A DNA stretch of 64,000 nt from an uncultured Pelagibacteraceae bacterium (GTDB lineage Bacteria; Pseudomonadota; Alphaproteobacteria; Pelagibacterales; Pelagibacteraceae). The DNA is taken from the NCBI GenBank assembly GCA_902633585.1, contig CACPGZ010000001.1, forward strand, positions 62,001 through 126,000, in the 5' to 3' direction. The notes beneath the pieces were generated by a model. That model ran no database searches, was not told where the DNA came from, and saw only the letters and a program-made list of their open reading frames with translations. The first letter of the stretch is position 1, and every line of letters begins with the position of its first letter. The translations under genes and the position numbers were made by a program. Shown here one piece after another: positions 34,803-43,452 of this stretch.

Positions 34803-34907
34803 ATGGAAAAAAGTTTCATTATTGCAGTTTGCATTTTTATCGCTATTGCATTATTACTAATTCCATTAATTGTTTCTTACATAGATCAAAAAAATAAAAA
34901 AAAATAA
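34803..34907 (+). CDS. 34-residue membrane peptide
   Basis: ATG at 34803 to TAA at 34907 encodes a single hydrophobic helix (FIIAVCIFIAIALLLIPLIV) with a basic tail ending in KNKKK. The stop is immediately followed by the ATG of the YIP1-family gene, so the frames are consecutive with no spacer. That arrangement suggests translational coupling and a real gene. Function unknown. Confidence 0.45.
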   Translation: MEKSFIIAVCIFIAIALLLIPLIVSYIDQKNKKK

Positions 34908-35450
34908 ATGTTTGCTGAATTTTTAAATATAATTTTTAAATCTATTAAATTGGATAAAACGCTTTATAGCGATAGCAAAAATTTTGGTGAAGCAGCAATA
35001 TATTTTGCCGGTTTGATAATGATATTAGATGGTGTAGCAGGAGCAATTGCTGCCAATACAGTGGTAAAAACAGCTATAGGGATGTCTGGTCTCACAGCAA
35101 TTTTGACATGGTTTATTTGGACAATTTTTATTTATGTGATTGGTGTAAAATTATTTCCAGATAAACAAACAAAAGTACCTTTTAAAAAAGTTTTAGTAGC
35201 AGTGGGTTTTGCTCATGCTCCAGGATTAATAAGGTTTTTTGCGTTAACTCCTGAATTAATGATACCAATCATTTTCCTTACTCAGTTTTGGATTTTTGCA
35301 AGTTTAATTATTGCTACAAAACAAATTTTAAATTTAAAATCTAACTTAAAATCCTTTGGAATAATATTTTTATCTTTTTTAATTATAGCTTTCTTATCAA
35401 TATCTTTTGTTATGAGCAGAATGAACGCTTTACCAATAAATAATATTTAA
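34908..35450 (+). CDS. YIP1 family integral membrane protein
   Basis: 180 residues with five predicted membrane helices. The pattern of an N-terminal soluble stretch, then FGEAAIYFAGLIMILDGVAGA, the VGFAHAPGLIRFFALTPEL motif and a final helix pair matches bacterial YIP1-family proteins. Their function is unknown; some associate with membrane trafficking or envelope homeostasis. The gene follows the 34-residue membrane peptide directly and ends 4 bases into the convergent small zinc-ribbon-like gene. Confidence 0.75.
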   Translation: MFAEFLNIIFKSIKLDKTLYSDSKNFGEAAIYFAGLIMILDGVAGAIAANTVVKTAIGMSGLTAILTWFIWTIFIYVIGVKLFPDKQTKVPFKKVLVAVGFAHAPGLIRFFALTPELMIPIIFLTQFWIFASLIIATKQILNLKSNLKSFGIIFLSFLIIAFLSISFVMSRMNALPINNI

Positions 35451-35617
35451 ATTGGAAAGATCGTTTTGGAAACTCTACATGATTTGCAAATTTTAAATCC
35501 GGTCAAAATTAAATTTTGAGTAACACTTTCATCAGTTTTTTTACATTCATCACAAATTTCATTTAAGTCATCAATATTTCTATTATATTGATTTTGAATT
35601 TTATCCTCTTCAGCCAT
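35447..35617 (-). CDS. small protein with two CxxC motifs (zinc-ribbon-like)
   Basis: ATG at 35617 to TAA at 35447 encodes 56 residues. Two cysteine pairs, CDEC near residue 22 and CKSC near residue 44, are 18 residues apart and could bind one zinc ion. The N-terminal region is acidic. It is convergent with, and overlaps by 4 bases, the YIP1-family gene. No family identified; the pairs support a folded mini-protein. Confidence 0.55.
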   Translation of the reverse strand: MAEEDKIQNQYNRNIDDLNEICDECKKTDESVTQNLILTGFKICKSCRVSKTIFPI

Positions 35618-35790
35618 TATCAGTTTAAGCTATTCCAGTTGAAACTTTTTTTTAAACTTTCTATATTGTAAATAACAATATTAAACATCATGAACTTTTA
35701 TTATCAAAACATATCAATATATATTTGAAATTCTATTAATTTATTGAAATTTAAAGAATTTTTTGAAATAAAGTTTAAATAAATTAATTA

Positions 35791-36282
35791 ATGAATAAAA
35801 AAAAAAATCTAAAAGTTTCTATTGTTATGGGAAGTCAATCAGACTTTAAAACAATGAAATTGACAAAACAAATTTTAAAAAAACTGAAGGTTCCCATAGA
35901 AATAAGAATAATTTCGGCACATAGAACGCCCATGAGAATGTATAAATATGCATCTGAAGTTGAAAAAAATAATATTGGCGTAATAATTGCTGGTGCTGGT
36001 GGTTCTGCTCATTTACCAGGGATGATTGCAGCTTTAACTCAAATACCAGTATTAGGTGTACCTATCGAAAGCAAAAAACTTAGAGGTTTGGATAGTCTAT
36101 TATCTATTGTGCAGATGCCTAAAGGAATTCCTGTAGGGACTTTAGCAATAGGAGAAGATGGAGCAATAAATGCCGCTATCCTAGCTGCATCAATTATATC
36201 TAATAATGATCCAGTTGTTAAGTCTAAACTTAAGAGTTGGAGAATTTCTCAAACAAAATCAATTAAAAAAAATCCAAAATAA
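35791..36282 (+). CDS. purE: 5-(carboxyamino)imidazole ribonucleotide mutase
   Basis: 163 residues. SIVMGSQSDFKTMKLT at the start, ISAHRTPMRMYKYA and AGAGGSAHLPGMIAALT are the class I PurE signatures, including the His in SAHRTP. It converts N5-CAIR to CAIR in purine synthesis. purK follows after 4 bases. The 173 bases upstream are A/T-rich and hold the promoter, but no clear boxes are visible. Confidence 0.96.
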   Translation: MNKKKNLKVSIVMGSQSDFKTMKLTKQILKKLKVPIEIRIISAHRTPMRMYKYASEVEKNNIGVIIAGAGGSAHLPGMIAALTQIPVLGVPIESKKLRGLDSLLSIVQMPKGIPVGTLAIGEDGAINAAILAASIISNNDPVVKSKLKSWRISQTKSIKKNPK

Positions 36283-36286
36283 TTTA

Positions 36287-37333
36287 ATGCCTGAAGTTAG
36301 ATTAGGAATTCTTGGTGGTGGACAATTAGGTAGTATGTTATCCGTTGCTGCTAAAAAATTAAATATTAGAACTATAATCTATTCTGATGATCAAGATTCG
36401 CCTGCACAAAATTTTTGTGATGAATTTATATTTGGTGATTACAAGGATAAAAATAAGATTGATGAATTTACGAATAAGGTAAATATAGTTACATATGAAT
36501 TTGAAAATATTCCTTATGAAACTTTGAATAAAATAAATAAATCAAAAACTGTTAACCCAAAACCATCTATAAACAGATTGATACAACATCGTTTGGCTGA
36601 AAAAGATTTTGTTAATAAATTAAATATTAGAACAACAAGATATGTTAGTATAGAAAAAAAATCTGATTTAGACTCACTTAATGATTTTTTGCCAGGAATT
36701 TTAAAAACAACAACTATGGGTTATGACGGAAAAGGTCAGTATTCTATAAAATCATTAAATGAATTAAATGAATTGAATATAGATTTTTCAAAAGAATATA
36801 TTCTTGAAAAATTGGTCAAGTTAAAAAGAGAAATTTCTGTAATAATTACAAGATTTGAGAATAACAGGTATGAAATTTACGAAGCAATAGAAAATATTCA
36901 TGAAAACCAAATTTTAAAAAAATCTAAAATTCCCGCAGATATAAATGATAAATTAATTGAACAATCTAGAGAATGGAGTAAACGAATTTCTGAGGAATTG
37001 AAATACATTGGTACACTTTGTGTGGAATTTTTTATTGATAGAAATGATAATCTTTATGTAAATGAAATTGCACCTAGAGTTCATAATTCTGGACATTTAA
37101 CTATTAATGCATTCAATATTAGTCAGTTTGAAAATCATATAAGAGCAGTTTGTTCTTTAGAACAAATTCCTTTAAAAAAATTACACAATGCAGAAATGAT
37201 AAACCTTATAGGTAATCAAATTATACCTTATAGGCAAAATGTTAACCTAAATGATAATGAGTTTTTTTTTGATTATCTTAAAAAAGAAATTAAAGATAAA
37301 AGAAAAATGGGACATTTAACTAAGATTTTTTAA
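36287..37333 (+). CDS. purK: 5-(carboxyamino)imidazole ribonucleotide synthase
   Basis: ATP-grasp enzyme making N5-CAIR, partner of PurE. The start is taken at ATG 36287, which gives the usual opening LGILGGGQLGSML near residue 6 and lies 4 bases after purE; the frame is open further upstream only inside purE. Later motifs KTTTMGYDGKGQ, EKLVKLKREISV and NEIAPRVHNSGHLT are typical. Length 348 is normal. The stop overlaps the start of the GNAT gene. Confidence 0.95.
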   Translation: MPEVRLGILGGGQLGSMLSVAAKKLNIRTIIYSDDQDSPAQNFCDEFIFGDYKDKNKIDEFTNKVNIVTYEFENIPYETLNKINKSKTVNPKPSINRLIQHRLAEKDFVNKLNIRTTRYVSIEKKSDLDSLNDFLPGILKTTTMGYDGKGQYSIKSLNELNELNIDFSKEYILEKLVKLKREISVIITRFENNRYEIYEAIENIHENQILKKSKIPADINDKLIEQSREWSKRISEELKYIGTLCVEFFIDRNDNLYVNEIAPRVHNSGHLTINAFNISQFENHIRAVCSLEQIPLKKLHNAEMINLIGNQIIPYRQNVNLNDNEFFFDYLKKEIKDKRKMGHLTKIF

Positions 37334-37800
37334 TGTTTAAAATAATTAAGGGAAATTTTGAAAATTTGGAGGTAAATGAACTCTTAAAAAAACATTTTAT
37401 TGAGCTTAAAGCAGCCTCCCCTGAGGGAAGTGCACATGTTTTGGATATTGAAGGTTTAAAAGTACCATCCATCAAGTTTTGGAGTTTATGGGATGATGAT
37501 AAATTAATAGGTTGTGGTGCTCTTAAAATTCTAGAAATGGACCATGGTGAATTTAAATCTATAAGATTACATGATGATTTCAGGAATAAAGGAAATGGAA
37601 TTAAACTCATAAGTCATTTGTTTGATGAAGCTAAGAAATTAGGTATCAAACGGATTAGTATAGAAACTGGAGCCGGAGTATTCTTTAAACCAGCAAGAAG
37701 ATTATTTGATTTATGCGGATTTAAGCCATGTAAACCATTTGCTCAATATAAAGAGGATAAAAATTCAATTTATCTATCAATGCTAATAAACAACACTTAA
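37333..37800 (+). CDS. GNAT family N-acetyltransferase
   Basis: 155 residues. The acetyl-CoA loop DDFRNKGNGIKLISHL corresponds to motif A, followed by the ISIETG strand and a final FDLCGFKPCKPFAQY segment. It resembles YjgM/YncA-type acetyltransferases of unknown substrate. It overlaps purK by one base, so it is co-transcribed with purEK. Its first residues look like the usual first strand FKIIKGNFENLEV, supporting this start. Confidence 0.85.
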   Translation: MFKIIKGNFENLEVNELLKKHFIELKAASPEGSAHVLDIEGLKVPSIKFWSLWDDDKLIGCGALKILEMDHGEFKSIRLHDDFRNKGNGIKLISHLFDEAKKLGIKRISIETGAGVFFKPARRLFDLCGFKPCKPFAQYKEDKNSIYLSMLINNT

Positions 37801-37830
37801 AATTAAATATTCCCTTAACAATCTATTTTG

Positions 37831-37857
37831 TTGACAAAACTGATTAAATTATAAAGA
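37831..37857 (+). promoter_or_regulatory. possible promoter of the cold-shock gene
   Basis: A perfect TTGACA (37831-37836) is followed after 15 bases by TAAAGA (37852-37857), with TATAAA overlapping at 37850. The spacing is shorter than ideal. The leader that follows has the inverted repeat attactt/aagtaat (37866-37885), which may fold in cold. Confidence 0.35.
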
Positions 37858-37918
37858 AAGTCGTAATTACTTAATTATAAGTAATAAATTAATAAACAAT
37901 AAAGTAAGAAGAAAAAAT

Positions 37919-38125
37919 ATGAGTCTACAAGGAAAAGTAAAATGGTTCAATCCAACCAAAGGTTTTGGTTTTATTGAAAGAGAAGATAAAGAAAAAGATG
38001 TGTTTGTACATGTTTCGGCTGTAAGAGATGCTGGTATGAACGGTTTAGATGAGGGTCAAGCTTTGACTTTCGATGTTGAAGATGGTCCTAAAGGTCCTTC
38101 AGCAGTTAACTTAAAAACTGCATAA
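37919..38125 (+). CDS. cspA: cold-shock domain protein
   Basis: 68 residues, single cold-shock domain. RNP1 KGFGFIE and RNP2 VFVHVSAV are intact. It binds single-stranded RNA/DNA and melts structure, and in other bacteria counters cold. A possible TTGACA promoter lies 80 bases upstream and an inverted-repeat terminator follows. As a standalone unit between unrelated genes, it is likely strongly expressed. Confidence 0.95.
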   Translation: MSLQGKVKWFNPTKGFGFIEREDKEKDVFVHVSAVRDAGMNGLDEGQALTFDVEDGPKGPSAVNLKTA

Positions 38126-38142
38126 TTTTCATTATATAGATT

Positions 38143-38204
38143 ATTGGCTATAAGATTTACAATTTGATTATATTTGTATATTTGTAGCCAATAAAAAAAT
38201 TTTT
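38143..38204 (+). terminator. terminator-like inverted repeat after cspA
   Basis: attggcta (38143-38150) and tagccaat (38185-38192) are perfect partners with a 34-base loop that contains a further TACAA/TTGTA pairing. It is followed by a run of seven A and then TTTTT. The stem sits 18 bases after the stop codon of cspA. Confidence 0.55.
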
Positions 38205-38225
38205 AATCGATATAACTAAATTAAA

Positions 38226-38972
38226 ATGATTGGGATTTTAGGTGGCATGGGCACACAAGCTGGCCTAGATTTTTGTAATAAACTTGCAATTCTTTATAGA
38301 GGAAAAATTGATCAAGAATATCCTTTGTTTCTTCTTTTCAACAAATCAGATATTCCTGGAAGACCAGAATCAATAGGTGTTCAAACTAAAAATTTATCTA
38401 ATCGAAAAAAAAATAAAAAAATTCAAAAAAAATATTCATCGGTATTAAAAAGTTTATTGTACGGATGTGGTATACTTAAAAAAAGTAAATGCAAGTTTAT
38501 CGTTATTCCATGTAATACGGCACATTTTTGGTATGATGATTTAAAAGAAAAAATAAAATTACCAATTATCAATATGCCAAAAGAGGTATTCATTCATACA
38601 CAAAAAAAATGTAAAAAAAATTCATCGATTGGATTGCTGGCAACAGAGGGAACTTTGAATACAGGTGTTTATAATAAATTTTTCGATAAAAAATATAATC
38701 TTATTTTTCCAAATATAACCTTACAAAGAAAATCTGTTAATAAAGCAATAAAATTTGTCAAAATGGGAAATGTAAAAGCTGCCAGTAAAATTATAAAACC
38801 GGCCGTAAATTATTTAATCAAAAAAAAATGTAAAAAAATAATTTTGGGTTGTACTGAATTACCAATAGCTATATTCGCATTTAAATCATTTGAAAAAGTC
38901 AAGACTTCAAAAATTTTTTTAGATCCAAATTTGATATTAGCGAATGCGGCAATGAAAAAATATCATAAATAA
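38226..38972 (+). CDS. aspartate/glutamate racemase family protein
   Basis: 248 residues. The two catalytic cysteines are present: Cys96 in IPCNTAH and Cys209 in LGCTELP, with the GGMGTQAGLDF glycine-rich opening at residues 6-16. This is the PLP-independent aspartate racemase pattern rather than MurI. D-aspartate or another D-amino acid would be the product. It overlaps the next gene by one base. Confidence 0.88.
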   Translation: MIGILGGMGTQAGLDFCNKLAILYRGKIDQEYPLFLLFNKSDIPGRPESIGVQTKNLSNRKKNKKIQKKYSSVLKSLLYGCGILKKSKCKFIVIPCNTAHFWYDDLKEKIKLPIINMPKEVFIHTQKKCKKNSSIGLLATEGTLNTGVYNKFFDKKYNLIFPNITLQRKSVNKAIKFVKMGNVKAASKIIKPAVNYLIKKKCKKIILGCTELPIAIFAFKSFEKVKTSKIFLDPNLILANAAMKKYHK

Positions 38973-39388
38973 TGAAATCTAAAGATAAACCATATATTTT
39001 ATATGTGGCTGAAAAGATATATCTAGAAGTATCAAAAATTAAAAAAAAAAATAATGGCTTTTCCAATATAGATGCAATAAATGAGTTTATCGGATCAGAA
39101 ACTTATAAAGAAGTGAGTAGTGGTAAATTTCACGATAATTGGTTTAAAAAATTAAATAAAAAAAATCAAAATATTCCTGAAGAGACAATGAAATTACTTA
39201 GAATACAACGAGAAATAATGATTAAACAATTAATCCAATACCCAGAACTTTATTACACTAAAAGTCATTTTCCCCTAAAAATTTCTCAACGCGCGTTCGA
39301 TCATTTATGGAGAATATGTGAAAGTTACGAACTGTGGTGTAAAGAAATGGACCAAAAAAAATTAATTCTTTTGAATCTCACTGATTAA
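38972..39388 (+). CDS. hypothetical protein (138 residues)
   Basis: A soluble, basic protein with segments ISQRAFDHLWRICESYELWC and IPEETMKLLRIQREIMIKQL, predicted helical. No known motif or signal peptide is seen. Its start shares one base with the aspartate racemase stop, so it is translated from the same message, and it ends 11 bases into the convergent secreted protein gene. No function can be assigned. Confidence 0.7.
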   Translation: MKSKDKPYILYVAEKIYLEVSKIKKKNNGFSNIDAINEFIGSETYKEVSSGKFHDNWFKKLNKKNQNIPEETMKLLRIQREIMIKQLIQYPELYYTKSHFPLKISQRAFDHLWRICESYELWCKEMDQKKLILLNLTD

Positions 39389-39776
39389 ATTTTTGTTGTA
39401 TTAGCTTTTCATGAGTTAGTTTAACTCTTTTTTCAACTATTAGTTTAAAATCTTTAATTATTTTTGTTTCGTTATTTTGATCAACTAATTTCTGGTGAAC
39501 TATTTTTACTCTTTTTTCAATTAAATCATTAAAATCATTGTTAATACGCCTTTGTTCATTATTTTTAGATACTTCTTCTGTAATGTAGCTAAGAGAACTT
39601 TTGCCAGTTTTTTTTTTAAATTCACTATCGAAGACTAATTGAGCAGTAGCTTTAACCAAATTCCCTGAAGTGGCTGCTGTGATTGTAGGACCCAACACAG
39701 CCTGTAAAGGGATGAAACCCGTCAAAAATAAAAAAGACGTAAGAAAAAAACTAAGTTTTAATAATTTTAAAATCAC
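39378..39776 (-). CDS. secreted or lipid-anchor-free exported protein with tandem EKRVK repeat
   Basis: 132 residues with a signal peptide (hydrophobic core FFLTSFLFLTGFIPLQAV). The C-terminal 60 residues hold two similar units, IEKRVKIVHQKLVDQ and VEKRVKLTHEKLIQQ, 28 residues apart, predicted to form a helix with a repeated surface. The middle contains a Gly/Thr-rich GPTITAATSGNLVKATAQL. No family is recognised. It overlaps the convergent hypothetical protein by 11 bases. Location likely the periplasm or outer membrane. Confidence 0.65.
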   Translation of the reverse strand: MILKLLKLSFFLTSFLFLTGFIPLQAVLGPTITAATSGNLVKATAQLVFDSEFKKKTGKSSLSYITEEVSKNNEQRRINNDFNDLIEKRVKIVHQKLVDQNNETKIIKDFKLIVEKRVKLTHEKLIQQKFNQ

Positions 39777-39889
39777 GATTTAAAGTTATTTGATTTGATC
39801 AGAAGCTACAATTAATAAATTGTCCAAAATAAGCTTTAATATTAATAGATTATTGTGGTAATTCATCATATTTTACCTCATTTTTTAAT

Positions 39890-40738
39890 ATGATCAAAAT
39901 TTTTCCTTTTATTTTTATCATACTTTGGTCATCTGCATTTATAACTACAAAACCAATAATTGATAATAGCGATCCATTTGCAGCATTAGCTTTTCGTTTT
40001 TTTTTTGTAGCAGTTGGATTTTTATTATTCTCAATTTATTCAAATTATTCAATTATAGTAAAAAGAAAAAACTTAATTGAGTCAGTCTTGAGTGGTATTC
40101 TTTTTCATGGATTATATTTAGGCGGAGTTTTTTTTTCGATTTCTATTGGTATGCCTACAGGTATTGCAGCGTTAATTGTAACTCTTCAACCAATCTTAAC
40201 AAATATCCTTAGTGGTCCAATCTTAAATGAAAAGGTAACTTTTAAACAATGGATTGGGGTTTCGCTTGGATTTTTAGGAGCTACACTTGTTTTAGGGTTA
40301 GATTTAGGATCAACAATTCCATTGCTAGGATTGATTGCTACAATAATAGCATTAATTTCAATAACGGCATCAACAATTTGGCAAAAAAAATTAAGTAATA
40401 ATTTACCTTTGTCAGTAAGTAATTTTTATCAAGCTGTAGGAGGCTGTTTTTTTCATATCTTTATAGTCATATTTTTTGCCAAACCATACATAGCCTTCAC
40501 AAAAACGTTTTTTTTCGCAATGGGTCATCAAATATTTCTTGTATCTTTTGGTGCTTTTACAATTTTGATGTTTTTAATCAAGAAAAATTCTGCAAGCAAG
40601 ACTGTTTCAATATTTTTTTTAATACCAACTACAGCTGCTCTTATGGCTTGGTTTTTTTTAAATGAAAATTTAACAAATTTAGATATTATGGGTTTTTTAA
40701 TAACTTCTATAGGTGTTTATATTGCTACAAGAGATTAA
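39890..40738 (+). CDS. EamA/DMT family transporter
   Basis: 282 residues, ten predicted membrane helices in two EamA repeats: ILWSSAFITTKPIIDNSDPFA at the start, FLGATLVLGLDLG in the middle and FFLNENLTNLDIMGFLITSIG at the end. These are drug/metabolite exporters such as RhtA; the substrate is unknown. ATG 39890 has no strong Shine-Dalgarno. It precedes fhs by 52 bases. Confidence 0.9.
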   Translation: MIKIFPFIFIILWSSAFITTKPIIDNSDPFAALAFRFFFVAVGFLLFSIYSNYSIIVKRKNLIESVLSGILFHGLYLGGVFFSISIGMPTGIAALIVTLQPILTNILSGPILNEKVTFKQWIGVSLGFLGATLVLGLDLGSTIPLLGLIATIIALISITASTIWQKKLSNNLPLSVSNFYQAVGGCFFHIFIVIFFAKPYIAFTKTFFFAMGHQIFLVSFGAFTILMFLIKKNSASKTVSIFFLIPTTAALMAWFFLNENLTNLDIMGFLITSIGVYIATRD

Positions 40739-40790
40739 AAATGTTTATATAATCGTTAGTCACAAATTATATAATTCGAAATAAAGTAAC

Positions 40791-42476
40791 ATGTCAAAAA
40801 TAAAATCAGATATAGAAATAGCTCGAAAAGCTAAAATGAAACCAATCGGTAAAATTTTAAATAAAATGAACGTTCCAGATAAAAGCAGCGCATTTAGTCC
40901 CATGGGTAGGCATATTGCAAAAATAAACTTTGAGTTTTTAGACAAGCTTAAGAACAAAAAAGATGGTCATTTAATTTTAGTTACCGCAATAACCCCTACA
41001 CCAGCTGGCGAGGGAAAGACAACTACTTCTGTTGGTTTAAGTGATGGTTTAAATAAAATTGGAAAAAAATCGACTGTTTGTCTCAGGGAGCCAAGTCTTG
41101 GTCCATCTTTTGGAATGAAGGGTGGTGCTGCCGGGGGAGGATATGCGCAGGTTGTACCTATGGAACAAATAAACTTACACTTCACAGGTGATTTTCACGC
41201 TATTACCTCTGCACATAATTTACTTTCAGCTATCATTGATAATCATATTTATTGGGGAAATAAACTGAATATAGATGAAAATAAGATTGTTTGGAAACGT
41301 GTAATGGACATGAATGATCGTGCATTAAGGTTTATTGATATTAATACAAGTGGTGTAGCTAAAGATTTTAAAAGAACTGATGGTTTTGATATTACAGTTG
41401 CATCTGAAGTAATGGCAATTTTTTGCCTCTCTAATAACTTAAAAGATTTGGAGAAAAAAATTGGTAATATAACTTTCGCATATAATAAAGATGGGGAACC
41501 TCTATATGCAAGAGATCTTAAAGCTCATGGTCCCATGACGGTTTTACTAAAAGAGGCTATTAGACCAAATGTAACTCAAAGTTTAGAAAATAACCCAGCA
41601 ATTATACATGGTGGTCCATTTGCGAATATTGCGCATGGATGCAACTCAGTTATTGCGACTAAAGCAGCTTTAAAATTATCTGATTATGTTGTTACAGAGG
41701 CAGGTTTCGGTGCGGATTTAGGTGCTGAAAAATTTTTTAATATCAAATGTAGAAAATCAGGTTTAGTCCCAAGTTGTGTCGTAATCGTTGCGACTGTAAG
41801 AGCTTTAAAAATGCATGGTGGTGTTGAGAAAGAGGCTTTAAGAAAAGAAGACATCAATGCCTTAAAAAAAGGTTTGGTAAACTTAGACAGGCATATATCT
41901 AATATAAAAAAATTTGGTTTAGAGCCTATTGTAGCAATTAATCATTTTGCACTTGATACATCTAAAGAAGTAAAGACTGTTTTAAATTTTTGTAAAGAAA
42001 AAAAGGTTGATGTAAGCGAATGTAAACATTGGGCACTGGGGGGAAGTGGTGCAAAAGATCTTGCAAAAAAAGTTGTGAAAATCTGTAAGAAAAAGAAGAA
42101 AAAATTTAATTTCCTATATGAAGAAAATTTGAAATTATGGGACAAAATTGAGTTAATAGCCAAAAATATTTACAAAGCAGAAAAAATAACTGCAAGTGAT
42201 GATGTAAAGGAACAACTCAGAAAGTTTGAAAATAATGGCCACGGAAAACTTCCAGTTTGTATTGCAAAAACTCAATATAGTTTTTCTACTGATCCAAAAC
42301 TCAAGGGCGCTCCATCAAACCATGAAATACCAATTAGAGAAGTAAGATTATCATCAGGAGCAGAGTTCGTAGTTGTTGTCTGTGGATCAATAATGACAAT
42401 GCCTGGGTTGCCAAAAGTACCTGCAGCTGACAGCATTAAATTAAATAAAAAAGGCGAGATCGAAGGATTATTTTAA
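40791..42476 (+). CDS. fhs: formate-tetrahydrofolate ligase
   Basis: 561 residues. Makes 10-formyl-THF from formate, THF and ATP. The nucleotide loop [14 protein letters not shown] is at residues 70-83; [25 protein letters not shown] and the late [19 protein letters not shown] are family signatures. In SAR11 C1 metabolism this enzyme can work in reverse to yield ATP from methylene-THF oxidation, a role inferred from published models. The stop overlaps the convergent amidotransferase by 4 bases. Confidence 0.97.
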   Translation: MSKIKSDIEIARKAKMKPIGKILNKMNVPDKSSAFSPMGRHIAKINFEFLDKLKNKKDGHLILVTAITPTPAGEGKTTTSVGLSDGLNKIGKKSTVCLREPSLGPSFGMKGGAAGGGYAQVVPMEQINLHFTGDFHAITSAHNLLSAIIDNHIYWGNKLNIDENKIVWKRVMDMNDRALRFIDINTSGVAKDFKRTDGFDITVASEVMAIFCLSNNLKDLEKKIGNITFAYNKDGEPLYARDLKAHGPMTVLLKEAIRPNVTQSLENNPAIIHGGPFANIAHGCNSVIATKAALKLSDYVVTEAGFGADLGAEKFFNIKCRKSGLVPSCVVIVATVRALKMHGGVEKEALRKEDINALKKGLVNLDRHISNIKKFGLEPIVAINHFALDTSKEVKTVLNFCKEKKVDVSECKHWALGGSGAKDLAKKVVKICKKKKKKFNFLYEENLKLWDKIELIAKNIYKAEKITASDDVKEQLRKFENNGHGKLPVCIAKTQYSFSTDPKLKGAPSNHEIPIREVRLSSGAEFVVVVCGSIMTMPGLPKVPAADSIKLNKKGEIEGLF

Positions 42477-43255
42477 TCTAATTTTATTAGCCAATTTTTA
42501 AGCTCTAGCATTCTATTTTCTTTGTTAGTTAAAGAAATTTCTTTTTTAATAAATGATATATGCTTTTCAACATCATTCTCATTTTTAAATACTTTTCTAT
42601 ATTCTATTAATTTTTTTTTTCTAAATTCAATTAAACTTATCATTTTTTCGTAAGTTATTTCAGGATGATATTGTAGACCCCAAACCTTTGTATTATTTAT
42701 TTCAAAATATAAGCTTTGTATTTTGTTTATTTTGTTTGATGCTAAACAAATAGCTTTTTCTGGTAGTTTAACTACTTCATCGAAATTAAATGCTGGAGAA
42801 TTAAATTTTTTTTCTTTATTAATATAAAGAGGATGCTCAAGACCATGTCTGTTGATTTCAATCTCTTCAGCTATGCCAATATGAGGATTAGCAGCTTTTC
42901 TAACCTGCCCTCCCGCAGCTGTAACTGCTACTTGCATACCCCAACAAATAGCCAGGATATTTTTCACTTTATTTTGACAATTTTTCATGAATTGGATTTG
43001 TTTTCTAATTTCAGGAGTATCGTTATAGATATTCAAACTACTTCCTCCCCAGATCAACCCATCATATTTTTGTAGATTTTCATTAAAATTTTGAATATCC
43101 ACATCTGAAGATGGATTTACTACATCTAGTTCTAAATCATTAGTTAGATACGATAAACTATCTTTTAAACTTTCGGTATGTGTTTGAATACCTGCATTGG
43201 AAAAGTTTTTATTTTCTTCCTTTAAGTTTCCTTCAACAATTAATATTTTTTTCAT
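42473..43255 (-). CDS. class I glutamine amidotransferase family protein (GMP-synthase-like)
   Basis: 260 residues. Nucleophile Cys104 is in LAICWGMQ, and the His-Glu pair is in WGLQYHPEI near residue 197. There is no synthetase domain, so it belongs to the stand-alone GuaA-like amidotransferases (e.g. YfeJ type) that hydrolyse gamma-glutamyl or related amides. Substrate unknown. It is divergent from the amino acid ABC transporter operon by 197 bases, which hold that operon's promoter. Confidence 0.85.
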   Translation of the reverse strand: MKKILIVEGNLKEENKNFSNAGIQTHTESLKDSLSYLTNDLELDVVNPSSDVDIQNFNENLQKYDGLIWGGSSLNIYNDTPEIRKQIQFMKNCQNKVKNILAICWGMQVAVTAAGGQVRKAANPHIGIAEEIEINRHGLEHPLYINKEKKFNSPAFNFDEVVKLPEKAICLASNKINKIQSLYFEINNTKVWGLQYHPEITYEKMISLIEFRKKKLIEYRKVFKNENDVEKHISFIKKEISLTNKENRMLELKNWLIKLD

Positions 43256-43452
43256 AAAATTTAAGTTTTACTTATTTTTGCATAATCTTTAAAATAAGTT
43301 AATTGTACAATCTCAAGTTGTTTATTTGATTTAATAATAGTTAAAAAATAAAGAAAATTTATTTGAAAGATTACTTATTGAAGTATCCAAAGTCATGTGA
43401 TTAGATCATATCAAATAAGAATGATTAACATAGCAAAAACGAGGGAGGAATT

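Noticed and set aside
36206-36286. Longer start for purK inside purE
   Set aside because: The usual PurK N-terminus begins at ATG 36287, four bases after purE.
43256-43452. A known riboswitch or livK-type RNA motif before the amino acid transporter operon
   Set aside because: I could not match conserved blocks by eye; a covariance search of this leader would be needed to claim it.
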